From positions 1-64,000 of the forward strand of contig NZ_BAABRO010000007.1 of NCBI RefSeq assembly GCF_039545035.1: a DNA stretch of 64,000 nucleotides. Reading direction: 5' to 3'. Of the stretch, positions 8,270 to 17,310 are shown in pieces. Both the position numbers and the translations under genes were made by a program. Origin of the DNA: Novipirellula caenicola (GTDB lineage Bacteria > Planctomycetota > Planctomycetia > Pirellulales > Pirellulaceae). Below the pieces are notes generated by a model. It worked only from the letters and a program-made list of their open reading frames with translations, was not told the DNA's origin and did not search any database. The first letter of the stretch is position 1. Each line of letters opens with the position of its first letter.

Positions 8270-11200
8270 TTAATCCACAAATAAAAATTCGTTGGTGCAC
8301 AACAACACCTGAGCAAGCTGCTCGAGTTCGTCGAGTTGTCCGGTGGTGTCTTTCGTGAAGTCGGACGTGGCATTCCAACTTTCGCCTGACGAAGCTTCGA
8401 GCGTGATCTCCCAGAGGTACTGATCGCTATTGAGTACCTTGTTGATATCCACGATGAAGTCGATTGTTTCGCCTGGTTGCACGGCCAACGTGTCAACATT
8501 CATATCGACGACGTCCTTGTGGAGGCTGGCCGATGCGAGCAGTCCGCCAGACGAGCTGAAGATACTGGCGCGAATTCCATCACCGGGGGTTGCTTGATGG
8601 GTTACTTTAGATCGAATCGAAACCGTCATCGCACGCGGGGCGGTCCAGCGACGAACCGCGGCATGCTGAACATCGTTTCCCGGATGGCCGCCGGTCGCGG
8701 TGAGTTGAACCCAGCCGAGTTTGGCATCAGGCCAAGCGGGGCCGCCCTGCCAAGCTAGGCCAGTAAAATGTGGCAATTGCGTGAATCCCTCAAGCCGCTT
8801 TGTTGCGGAATCGTAGTGCCCGAAACCATAGCTCCACTCGAGTTCTCCGGTTTCGATTTTAGTCACCTCTTTGGAAATCGGATGGGCTAACAACGTCATC
8901 GCGTCGGCCAGCTCAATTTCACTCGGCGGTCGCTGGTAGGCAAGATCGAACATTCGGGTGACCGCTTGCTGTGGCGATTCATGCCGAAAAAGATTCGCCA
9001 GCGCTCGAGCACGCTCGAGCACCAACGGATGATTCATGAAGAACAATGCTTGTTGAGGAACCGTCGTTTGGTTTCGCTTGGGGACATGTAAGTCCGGGTT
9101 CGCAAAATCGAACATCCGCAAAGCTGTCGGAAAGTATTGTCGATCGATTTGTCCATAGAGGCTGCGGCGGTTCGGAAAAGGAGCCGCAAACATATCGACG
9201 GGTTTGCCTCCGACGCTTCGATCCAGCGACTCGGAAGCTTGCAGTAGCGAATCGCGAAGTTCTTCAAACGAAACCCGCCGCGGATTCATTCGTGACAGCA
9301 AGCGGTTTTCGGGATCCACTCGGGTCATACGTTGCCGATGTTCGGCGTTTTCAGGCATCGTCGAGCTTTGTCGATACGTCGCGGATAACACGATCAAACG
9401 ATGCAGCGACTTGAGGCTCCAGTCTTTCCGTATCCACTCTGCGGCCAGCCAATCGAGCAATTGCGGATGCGAGGGGGGATCCGCTCGCACACCAAAATCG
9501 CTGGGTGTCAACACCAAGCCGGTGCCAAAATGATGCATCCAAACGCGGTTGACCATCACTCGTGCGGTTAGCGGATTTTGCGGATCGATGATGGCTTGGG
9601 CTAGTTCCAATCGTCCGCTGCCAATTTGGAAGGGTTGCTGCGTTGGCCCGCGAATCACGCTCAGAAACTGACGCGGCACATCGTCGCCCAGCTTCAATGG
9701 ATTGCCGCGCAGAAAGACCCGTGGTTCGACCGGCGTCGCCAAGTCCACGAGCGAAACGGCGACAGGAATCGGTTCGGCGGCATTGATCAACCAGCGGTCG
9801 ATTTCACCTTGAAGCTTCCACAGCGTGGTCACACTGCTACTGTCGAAGAACGTTTCACAGTGCGAGATCGGGGTCTCTGGAACGCGGCACACCGGCGAAT
9901 TTAACACTGCCCGCAGGGCTTCGGTATCGGCATCGTCCGACACGACCTCTGGATTGATTTGGGCAAAGACTTCACCGTATCGATCACAGACCTCGCGGAA
10001 TGTTAGCGGCGGAGTACCAAAGGCTGCGGCAATTTTTGAGTTGACGTTTTGATTCCTGGCGGACGACTCGTGCCAACGTCGAGTCGCTTCGACTGCCTCG
10101 CTGGCAAACGTGGCCGGTTCGAGATCCGCGTATGCATGCCACAGCGCGAAGATTGGATCATGATTTTGTTTCGCAGCACGCAAATAGCCTTTCCACTGCC
10201 GCACGAACGCCGGCAGCAGATCGGATTTCTGGAAAATCTGATCAAAACCATCAGCCGGATATTTGTGCAATTCGGTTTGCGCAAACAAGTAATCGGCAAT
10301 GCGTTCACGGGCTCGTTGTGAAGATTCGCTGGCTAGTTTCTGCATCGTTTCCTGCAGCGCCAGTTGTCGCTTTGCCAATTCGGCTTGAAACGCTTCGTCC
10401 CCAGGATGGTCGGTCAGCACGGTTTGTTTTTCGTAACAGCTGTCGAAAACGCCGTATAACGAATAGTAGTCGGCTGTCGGAATCGAGTCATATTTGTGGT
10501 TGTGACAGCGAGAGCAAGCGACTGTCAAACCCATCGTTCCACGGGTGACGACATCGATGCGATCATCAATCACATCACGTCGCACACCCAGAAAGCGACG
10601 TCCCAATGTCAGTAGCCCCATCGCCGCCAAGTCCTCCGGTTGGCTATCGGCGACCTGATCCGCCGCGATTTGTAGCAACAGAAAACGATCGTAAGGCATG
10701 TCGTCGCGAATCGCTTTGACAACCCAATCCCGATACGTCCAGGCCTGGGTCCAAAATCGTTCTTCACGCGCATACACGTAGCCTTTGGTATCCGAATAGC
10801 GAGCGACGTCGAGCCAGTGTCGACCCCAATGTTCGGCATAGTGCGGCGACTGCAGTAATCGTTCCACAAGTTTCTCATACGCCAACGGATCGTCGTCATG
10901 AATGAACGCAGCAACCTCGTCGGGCGTCGGTGGCAAACCGGTCAATGAATACGTCACGCGGCGGATCAACGTGCGACGATCCGCAGGGGGCGATGGCGGT
11001 AATCCATACTCGTTCCGTCGGGCCGCGATAAACGCATCAAGCGGTGTCTGAATCCATTCGGCGTCGGCAAGGTTTTGGGCGTCAGGAATCGCTGTTTGCT
11101 TAACCGCTTGAAACGCCCAGTGATCCTCGCGGTGGCGGGGTGTTTGCTCAACGGGCTGCATCGAATCCGCAGGCCACCGAGCACCACTATCGATCCAGGT

Positions 11201-11602
11201 CTCGATGGAGCGTATTTCGTGTTCCGGCAGTTCTTTGTTGGGCGGCATTTCCAGGCCACCGTCACGACGGATCGCCGAAACGAGCAAGCTGGCAGCGGCA
11301 TCCCCTGGCACGATGGCCGCGTCGCTATCACCACCGGTTAGTAGCGATTGCAGAGAATCGACTCGCAAACCTCCTTGCTGCTTTTTGGGGCCGTGACATT
11401 GACCGCAGCGTTCCAGCAGAACCGGCCGCACTTGTTGCTCGAAAAAATGTTCTTCTTGGTCCGTCATCGCAACTGTGTTTTCACCGCCACACGCAGTGGC
11501 AACAAATAGCAATGCCGACAGAGCCACGAATCCGGTTAAACAGATGGCATCCGCGGAGCGCAGGTTCCCAGACAAAAGTCTCGAGGGGGTCACGAGAAAC
11601 AT
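8270..11602 (-). CDS. PSCyt1/DUF1549/DUF1553 planctomycete cytochrome-like protein
   Basis: 1110 residues, the large partner of DUF1501. After a signal segment (about 22-38, possible lipid Cys38) comes a cytochrome-like domain with CGQCHGPKKQQGG (Cys66, Cys69, His70). Next is DUF1549 (about 160-380; TYSLTGLPPTPDEV, EHWGRHWLDVARY), which includes a CSRCHNHKYDSI motif, a second CxxCH. DUF1553 follows (about 680-930; PLTARVMVNRVWMHHFGTGL). The C-terminal 150 residues form a beta-rich domain specific to a subset of members. These proteins are thought to be extracytoplasmic redox proteins connected with degradation of complex sugars; that role is inference. It is transcribed away from the DUF1080/heme gene. 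Confidence 0.95.
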   Translation of the reverse strand: MFLVTPSRLLSGNLRSADAICLTGFVALSALLFVATACGGENTVAMTDQEEHFFEQQVRPVLLERCGQCHGPKKQQGGLRVDSLQSLLTGGDSDAAIVPGDAAASLLVSAIRRDGGLEMPPNKELPEHEIRSIETWIDSGARWPADSMQPVEQTPRHREDHWAFQAVKQTAIPDAQNLADAEWIQTPLDAFIAARRNEYGLPPSPPADRRTLIRRVTYSLTGLPPTPDEVAAFIHDDDPLAYEKLVERLLQSPHYAEHWGRHWLDVARYSDTKGYVYAREERFWTQAWTYRDWVVKAIRDDMPYDRFLLLQIAADQVADSQPEDLAAMGLLTLGRRFLGVRRDVIDDRIDVVTRGTMGLTVACSRCHNHKYDSIPTADYYSLYGVFDSCYEKQTVLTDHPGDEAFQAELAKRQLALQETMQKLASESSQRARERIADYLFAQTELHKYPADGFDQIFQKSDLLPAFVRQWKGYLRAAKQNHDPIFALWHAYADLEPATFASEAVEATRRWHESSARNQNVNSKIAAAFGTPPLTFREVCDRYGEVFAQINPEVVSDDADTEALRAVLNSPVCRVPETPISHCETFFDSSSVTTLWKLQGEIDRWLINAAEPIPVAVSLVDLATPVEPRVFLRGNPLKLGDDVPRQFLSVIRGPTQQPFQIGSGRLELAQAIIDPQNPLTARVMVNRVWMHHFGTGLVLTPSDFGVRADPPSHPQLLDWLAAEWIRKDWSLKSLHRLIVLSATYRQSSTMPENAEHRQRMTRVDPENRLLSRMNPRRVSFEELRDSLLQASESLDRSVGGKPVDMFAAPFPNRRSLYGQIDRQYFPTALRMFDFANPDLHVPKRNQTTVPQQALFFMNHPLVLERARALANLFRHESPQQAVTRMFDLAYQRPPSEIELADAMTLLAHPISKEVTKIETGELEWSYGFGHYDSATKRLEGFTQLPHFTGLAWQGGPAWPDAKLGWVQLTATGGHPGNDVQHAAVRRWTAPRAMTVSIRSKVTHQATPGDGIRASIFSSSGGLLASASLHKDVVDMNVDTLAVQPGETIDFIVDINKVLNSDQYLWEITLEASSGESWNATSDFTKDTTGQLDELEQLAQVLLCTNEFLFVD

Positions 11603-11825
11603 GATTCGTAGGTGGGGCGAGAGGCGGGGCTGGCAAATCGCAAGCAGGCTTCAAATGTACCCGATGTGAGGGGGCAATGCTAAGATTTAATCTCCTCCCC
11701 CAACTGTAGTGGCACTAAATAGACTTTGCGATTCGCTCTGTATACACTGGTGCGTCCCACTCTGTGTCTCCTGCCCGTGTGGTGCTTCCCCCTCCCTTTT
11801 CCTCCACTATCCCAGCAGATTTTCG
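11603..11825. promoter_or_regulatory. Divergent promoter region between two heme-protein genes
   Basis: The 223 bases between the divergent DUF1553 operon and the DUF1080/heme gene must hold promoters for both. I see no convincing -35/-10 pair or operator. A C/T-rich tract runs at about 11770-11815 on the plus strand. The arrangement suggests shared control. Confidence 0.4.
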
Positions 11826-14800
11826 ATGCTACTGCGCTCCTTCGTTCCCTCTTTACTATCTCTTTTCCTTGCCGCCACAGCCTGTTTGGCAGATAATCCC
11901 TCGGACAAGAATGCCTCCGACAGCGAGAAATTCCAAATCCTATTCAATGGGAATGATCTTTCGGGGTGGAAAGGTGTCGATGGCTTCTGGTCGGTCTCGC
12001 AAGGCGCGATCGTAGGTCAAACGACCGAGGACAACCCCACCAAAGGCAACACGTTTTTGGTGTGGCAAGACGGCGAAGTTGCCGATTTCGAATTCCGCTG
12101 TAAAGTTCGTTTCGAAGGCAACAACTCGGGCGTCCAGTACCGTAGCGACATCGTCGATTCCGAAGGCTTTGTGTTGGCGGGCTACCAAGCGGACCTGCAC
12201 CCCAGCCCCAACTACTTTGGCATGATGTACGGCGAAAAGTTTGCTGGTCGCGGCATCATCGCTACTCGTGGCCAGAAGATTCACATTCTGGCCGACGGCG
12301 AAAAGAAAGTGCTCGCCAAGTTACCCACCACGGAGCAACTTACTGACACGCAGTGGAACGATTTGCGGATCGTTGCTGTCGGCAATCGCATGATCCATCA
12401 AGTCAACGGCGTGACCACGGTCGATGTCACCGACGATCATCCCAAGGCCATGCAGAAAGGCGTGCTCGGATTGCAGTTGCATGCCGGTCCGGCGATGAAG
12501 GTCGAGTTCCGCAATCTGCTATTGCGAAATTTGGATGCTGAATCGGGCCAGCAGCTTGTTCGCCAAATCACGGAGTCCGCTGCGGCGCCAAGCAGCGACG
12601 ACGCAGCGGCGGATCCGCAATCACCCGACGCAAAGAAGAAGTGGTTGACGGGGGCCCCGGAAGCTCAGTGGATTTGGAGCAAGCAATCGACGAGAAACCA
12701 AAAGCTATACTTTCGCAAAACGTTTTCGCTCGCGGCGGCCGCAAAATCGGCTCGCTTGTACACCACTTGTGACAACCATGTGAAAATTTGGATCAACGGG
12801 CATTTGGTCGGTCAAAGTGATGCGTGGCAAGAGCCGGTGGAAGCGGAGGTCGCAAAACATTTGAAGGCCGGCGAGAACGTGATCGCAGTCGAGGGCCAGA
12901 ACGACGAAGGGGTTGCGGCATTGGTGCTGAAAATGACCGCAGAATTGGCGAACAATACCAATGCAACGATCGTTTCGGACAAATCATGGAAGATCGCCGA
13001 TAGTGTCAGCGAAGGCTGGCAGACCGGCGCGGCCAACGCGGCAGCTTGGACCAGCGGCACGGTGCATGTGGCCGGTAAATTGGGCGTCGGTCCTTGGAAC
13101 GTTCCGAACTATGGCAATGCAGCCGGCGGCAGCAACGATCCGCTAAACCCACGCCACATCATCACACAGCCTGGGTTCGTGATCGAGCGTTTGTACGAAG
13201 TCCCCAAATCCGAAGGGAGCTGGGTGTGTTTGACCACCGATGCAAATGGTGGTTTCTTTGCCAGCGATCAAGGCGACAAGGGGCTGTTTCACATCACCAT
13301 CGTCGATGGCCAAACCAAGGTCGAGCCGATCGTTGTCAAAGATCCTGAAAGCGGACAAGTCCTCTCGGGAGCTCAAGGTTTGCTGTGGGCGTTTGATTCA
13401 TTGTGGGTGCACCGCAATGGCGGTCATCTGTATCGTGTGACCGATAGCGATCAAGATGGCAAACTCGACACTGCCGAGCGTTACCCGAGCCGAACCGGCG
13501 GTGGTGAGCATGGCAATCATGCTCTGATTTTGACCGAAGACGGCAAGGGCATTTACATGGTCGGCGGGAACCATGCTCCGATGGGTGACGTCGCGTCCAA
13601 GCGAGTTCAGTCATGGGACGAAGACTTCTTGTTGCCACGGATGTGGGACGCTCGCGGTCACGCACGCGGACTGTTGGCTCCCGGCGGCTGGGTCACGCGG
13701 TTGGATCCTGAAACCAAAGAACAAGAATTGATCTGTATCGGATTCCGCAACGAGTACGACGTCGCGCTGAACCGATTCGGTGACATGTTCACGTTTGATG
13801 CGGACATGGAATGGGACATGGGCATGCCGTGGTACCGCCCCACTCGGATTTGCCAAGTCGTCAGCGGTGGCGACTACGGTTGGCGAAGCGGCAGCGGAAA
13901 ATGGCGTCCTTATTTCGAAGACAGCCTGCCACCGGTCGTCGATATCGGTCCCGGTTCGCCCACCGGCGTTGCTTCGGGAATCGGAGCCGCGTTTCCGACG
14001 AAGTACCAAGACGCACTGTATGCACTGGATTGGACCTTCGGAACGATTTACGCCATTCACATGACACCAAACGGTGCGGGGTACATTGGCGAAAGCGAAC
14101 CGTTTGTCTACGGCACGCCGCTTCCGGTAACCGATGCGATCGTCGGAGCGGATGGGCATTTTTACTTTACCGTCGGCGGACGTGGCACCGCTTCGGCCTT
14201 CTTTCGGGTGCGTTATGTCGGTGACCAATCGACGGCGGCTCCCGAAGCCATTGCGAATGATGCCGCGGCAAAAGCACGTCAAACGCGGCGGATGCTCGAA
14301 GCGTTTCACGGCCGCGTTGATGCCAAAGCAGTCGAGACCGCTTGGCCCTATTTGGCGAGCGAAGACCGTTTCATTCGCAATGCGGCACGTGTCGCGATCG
14401 AATCGCAACCGGTTTCCCAGTGGGCGGATCGGGCGCTGAGCGAATCGGATTTGCAAAGCAAAATCACCGCGGCCGTGGCGCTGGCACGACTGGGCGATTC
14501 CACTCACCAAGGACCGCTGCTAAACAGCTTGTCGGCAATGGAACCTGCCGAGCTTTCGGAAATGCAGCTATTGGGTTTGCTGCGAGCTTACCAATTGACC
14601 TTCATCCGCTTGGGTAAACCGAGCGAAGAACAGCGAAAACAGGTCATCGCAGAACTGGATGGTTTGTTGCCCCATGAATCTTCGGACGTGAACCGCGAAC
14701 TCGTCACCATCCTGGTTTACTTGCGTTCGCCAACCGTGATCAGCAAGGCGATGAAGTTGATCACCGAAGGATCCGAACCCGTGATTCCGGATTGGGAAGA

Positions 14801-15611
14801 GTTGGCGAGCCGCAACCGTGGCTACGGAGCGAGCATCGACAAGATGCGTGAAAATCCACCGCCATCGCAAGAGATTGCATTGGCGTTCGAGTTGCGGAAT
14901 TTGGCAACCGGTTGGACGTTGGATCAACGACGAGCCTATTTCGAATTTCTGAACCGCGCGGCAAAAGGTTCCGGTGGCGCCAGCTATCCAGGGTTCTTGG
15001 AGAACATGCGAACCGAGGCGTTGCAGACCTGTTCCAACGAAGAGCGTGAAGCCCTGCAAGACATCACCGGCGAGGACTTCAATCCTGTACCCGACTTTGA
15101 AATCACTCCGCCCAAGGGTCCTGGGAAAAAATGGACGCTTGACGAAGCGTTGGCTGCGACCGCTGGCAAGCCGGATTTCGAGCGAGGCCGAAGTTTGTTC
15201 TTTGCGGCGGAGTGTGGCAAGTGTCATCGCTTGGCCGGTTTGGGCGGCGGTGTCGGTCCCGATTTGACCAGCATCCCCAATAAGTTTGACCAGCGGTATG
15301 TGGTCGAAGCGATTGTGCACCCCAGCAAGGACATTTCGGACCAATACGGTTCGACCAATGTGCTGGTCGACAGTGGTCAAGTGGTCACGGGCATCGTGGT
15401 CGACAAGGGCGACAAGATCGAGGTCTATCCGGTCAAAGCGACGGACAAACCCGTCGTGGTCTCAAAAGACGAGATCGAAGCGATGGAGCCATCGACCGTG
15501 TCGCAAATGCCCGAGGGTCTGCTGGATGCACTCAGCAAGGAAGAGATTCGCGATTTGATCGCCTATCTGATGGCCGCTGGTAACCCCGAGGACCGTCGCT
15601 ACCAAAAGTAG
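11826..15611 (+). CDS. DUF1080 / beta-propeller / c-type heme fusion protein
   Basis: 1261 residues from ATG 11826, whose signal peptide is MLLRSFVPSLLSLFLAATACLA. Domains in order: DUF1080, a concanavalin-like fold of the 3-keto-disaccharide hydrolase type (about 30-230; ILFNGNDLSGWKGVDGFW, NNSGVQYRS); a galactose-binding-like jelly roll (about 270-420; FRKTFSLAAAAKSARLYTTC); a membrane-bound-dehydrogenase/PVC-type propeller (about 440-790; GFRNEYDVALNRFGDMFTFD); HEAT-like helices (about 800-1090); and a C-terminal heme domain with CGKCH (Cys1130, Cys1133, His1134). It is probably a periplasmic or outer-surface redox enzyme acting on carbohydrates, passing electrons to its heme. An in-frame GTG upstream (11709) would bury the signal peptide and is rejected. 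Confidence 0.93.
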   Translation: MLLRSFVPSLLSLFLAATACLADNPSDKNASDSEKFQILFNGNDLSGWKGVDGFWSVSQGAIVGQTTEDNPTKGNTFLVWQDGEVADFEFRCKVRFEGNNSGVQYRSDIVDSEGFVLAGYQADLHPSPNYFGMMYGEKFAGRGIIATRGQKIHILADGEKKVLAKLPTTEQLTDTQWNDLRIVAVGNRMIHQVNGVTTVDVTDDHPKAMQKGVLGLQLHAGPAMKVEFRNLLLRNLDAESGQQLVRQITESAAAPSSDDAAADPQSPDAKKKWLTGAPEAQWIWSKQSTRNQKLYFRKTFSLAAAAKSARLYTTCDNHVKIWINGHLVGQSDAWQEPVEAEVAKHLKAGENVIAVEGQNDEGVAALVLKMTAELANNTNATIVSDKSWKIADSVSEGWQTGAANAAAWTSGTVHVAGKLGVGPWNVPNYGNAAGGSNDPLNPRHIITQPGFVIERLYEVPKSEGSWVCLTTDANGGFFASDQGDKGLFHITIVDGQTKVEPIVVKDPESGQVLSGAQGLLWAFDSLWVHRNGGHLYRVTDSDQDGKLDTAERYPSRTGGGEHGNHALILTEDGKGIYMVGGNHAPMGDVASKRVQSWDEDFLLPRMWDARGHARGLLAPGGWVTRLDPETKEQELICIGFRNEYDVALNRFGDMFTFDADMEWDMGMPWYRPTRICQVVSGGDYGWRSGSGKWRPYFEDSLPPVVDIGPGSPTGVASGIGAAFPTKYQDALYALDWTFGTIYAIHMTPNGAGYIGESEPFVYGTPLPVTDAIVGADGHFYFTVGGRGTASAFFRVRYVGDQSTAAPEAIANDAAAKARQTRRMLEAFHGRVDAKAVETAWPYLASEDRFIRNAARVAIESQPVSQWADRALSESDLQSKITAAVALARLGDSTHQGPLLNSLSAMEPAELSEMQLLGLLRAYQLTFIRLGKPSEEQRKQVIAELDGLLPHESSDVNRELVTILVYLRSPTVISKAMKLITEGSEPVIPDWEELASRNRGYGASIDKMRENPPPSQEIALAFELRNLATGWTLDQRRAYFEFLNRAAKGSGGASYPGFLENMRTEALQTCSNEEREALQDITGEDFNPVPDFEITPPKGPGKKWTLDEALAATAGKPDFERGRSLFFAAECGKCHRLAGLGGGVGPDLTSIPNKFDQRYVVEAIVHPSKDISDQYGSTNVLVDSGQVVTGIVVDKGDKIEVYPVKATDKPVVVSKDEIEAMEPSTVSQMPEGLLDALSKEEIRDLIAYLMAAGNPEDRRYQK

Positions 15612-15643
15612 CGTCAAAGACATTCGCTGTAGCGGAAGTCGTC

Positions 15644-15762
15644 AACGGCTTGTTGGTTTATTCGTACGATGGACTTCCTAGTCCGTCGAATACACCATTG
15701 ACGGACTAGGAAATCCATCATACACCCTCGCCGCAGGAAACTGCACTAAATCAACAAGCCGT
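15644..15762. repeat. Palindromic intergenic element, copy at 15.7 kb
   Basis: Same structure as the element at 6.6 kb. Left end AACGGCTTGTTGGTTTA (15644-15660), right end TAAATCAACAAGCCGT (15747-15762). Inner arms ATGGACTTCCTAGTCCGTC (15669-15687) and GACGGACTAGGAAATCCAT (15700-15718), one mismatch. TGTAGCGGAAGTC precedes it and CAAGACTTTCG follows. It starts 32 bases behind the stop of the DUF1080/heme gene. The gap up to 16018 is filled by this and two further palindromes. Confidence 0.9.
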
Positions 15763-15802
15763 CAAGACTTTCGACGTCGCGATGGTTCGGTGTCACAACA
15801 TG

Positions 15803-15834
15803 ACCCATGCAATCAGAATTCTGATTGCATGGGT
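15803..15834. repeat. Perfect 32-bp palindrome
   Basis: A perfect palindrome centred on GAATTC, with arm ACCCATGCAATCAGAA, in the gap between converging genes. No T tract follows (TAAAACG), so it is a weak candidate terminator. It could be an independent palindromic repeat. Confidence 0.7.
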
Positions 15835-15842
15835 AAAACGTT

Positions 15843-15963
15843 AACGGCTAGTTGATTTAGTGAGCCGCGACGCGTCAGCGGCCGGGTCCCACACGCGACC
15901 CGGTGTCTTACGGCCCACGGCTCACCATTGCGATTTCCATCCGGATTAAATCAACATGCCGTT
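15843..15963. repeat. Palindromic element with the same ends but a different core
   Basis: Ends AACGGCTAGTTGATTTA (15843-15859) and TAAATCAACATGCCGTT (15947-15963) match as inverted repeats at 15 of 17 positions. They are related to the ends of the 6.6, 15.7 and 19.8 kb elements. The interior is unrelated: GAGCCG...CGGCTC arms around a CCGGGTCCCACACGCGACCCGG hairpin. It therefore looks like a second subfamily that shares ends but carries different cargo, about 121 bp long. Confidence 0.8.
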
Positions 15964-16018
15964 GGAATTCCGCTGTCTCGGAATCATGCTTGCTGACCGA
16001 CTGGCAGCCTGTGCTACG

Positions 16019-17083
16019 TTAGCGGACGGTAGCAGTGCCGCTAGCGTTTGCATTGACGGCGGCGTTGGTCGATGCCGCACTTTGGGCTGCGGCTTCGGCC
16101 GTTCCTTGAGCCTGAGCGATCGCTTGTTGCTGTGCCGATGCAAACGCAGCGAGCTGTGTTTCCATCGCGTCGGCGTGGGCCATCAATTCCGCGTTGGCCG
16201 ATGCGATCGCTTGATCACGCATCTGCGAAATCTCGGCACGTCGTTGGCGTGCAGCAACGGCAATCATCGCCGACAAATCGACATTCGCGTCCAAGATTCC
16301 TGCGACACCAAATTCCCCGCTCGCTTGGCTTTGCGTTTGCGACGATGCTGAACCGTGCCCTTCGATGGCGGCTTCGCCCGAGGTCAACAAGGTTCCGCTG
16401 GTCGCTGCGGTGGTGCTTGCAGCTGCATCCGCGTGACTTTGGCCTTCGGCGGCAATGCCCGATGCCATGCCCGTTGCGGTGTGAGCGTGCTCTTGTGCGT
16501 TGGCCTTGATCACCGCTGCGGTGCGAAGTGGATTGAATTGACCAAAGATCGAATCGTAAACCGCCACGTCGCTGTGGGTGATTTGGATCGAGGTGGCCGA
16601 GACACCGATACGGGCTTGCGAGTTGCTTGACGTCGCGATCTGGTTTTGACCGACGCGAGCGTTGCCGTTGACATTGGCTTGCACACCGGCGTCAACGTTG
16701 GCGTTGGTGGCGGCCGAAAGGGCTGCCGAGGAGGCTGCTTTGCCAGTCGCTTGAGCACGGGCGGCCAAACGGGCTGCTTGGCGTGCGGTCGCTTCGATTT
16801 GGTTGTTCACTCGCGCGGTCACGTTGCCCGCGATTTGAGCTTGCACACGCTGCTGGACCTGAGCTTGGACTTGAGCCTGGACCTGCGATTGAATTTGATT
16901 TTGTACCTGTCCCTGCACTCGCTGCTGAACTTGTGCCTGGACCTGTTGTTGGACACGTTGCTGCGTTTGAGCTTGGGCTCCTGAAAGTGCACCGCCAAGG
17001 CCCTGAGCCTGTGCCGTGGTTGAGATCGCAGCCCCTGCGACGACGACTGCGATGATTCGTCTGATTCGTTTTTGATCGTTCAT
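16019..17083 (-). CDS. Secreted Gln/Val tetrapeptide-repeat, Ala-rich protein
   Basis: 354 residues from the ATG at 17083. Signal peptide MNDQKRIRRIIAVVVAGAAISTTAQA. Residues 41-85 are a run of about eleven four-residue repeats of the form (Q/R)-V-Q-x (QQRVQQQVQAQVQQRVQGQV and onward), fading into NVTARVNNQIEA. The remainder is very rich in Ala, Asn, Gln, Thr and Ser, with AARLAARAQA and AALSAATNANVDAGVQANVN segments and a C-terminal SAASTNAAVNANASG. No catalytic motif and no known domain. The composition suggests a fibrous or adhesive envelope protein. It is divergent from the TPR/beta-barrel gene, so the two may share control. An upstream in-frame start is possible but would displace the signal peptide. 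Confidence 0.8.
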   Translation of the reverse strand: MNDQKRIRRIIAVVVAGAAISTTAQAQGLGGALSGAQAQTQQRVQQQVQAQVQQRVQGQVQNQIQSQVQAQVQAQVQQRVQAQIAGNVTARVNNQIEATARQAARLAARAQATGKAASSAALSAATNANVDAGVQANVNGNARVGQNQIATSSNSQARIGVSATSIQITHSDVAVYDSIFGQFNPLRTAAVIKANAQEHAHTATGMASGIAAEGQSHADAAASTTAATSGTLLTSGEAAIEGHGSASSQTQSQASGEFGVAGILDANVDLSAMIAVAARQRRAEISQMRDQAIASANAELMAHADAMETQLAAFASAQQQAIAQAQGTAEAAAQSAASTNAAVNANASGTATVR

Positions 17084-17310
17084 CCGTAAAACAAGCTCCA
17101 TGCGAGGGAATAGAGAAGCGATTGAAAGTTTGTTGGCGATGAGATTCACGACCATCGTGAATCGGGGTGGTAATTCGCGGGGACCGCGTGTTACTAAGTG
17201 TTTGGAACGCCAAGCTTCGTTCACTTCACCGGCACACTACCTCATCCCGGTCGCAATACGCCAGACAGATTCGTTGGCCATTGCGATTTTTTGATCGTTG
17301 CATCGATTTA

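Noticed and set aside
13611-14510. 299-residue minus-strand frame inside the DUF1080/heme gene
   Set aside because: Antisense to a clearly supported multidomain gene; no domain in its translation.
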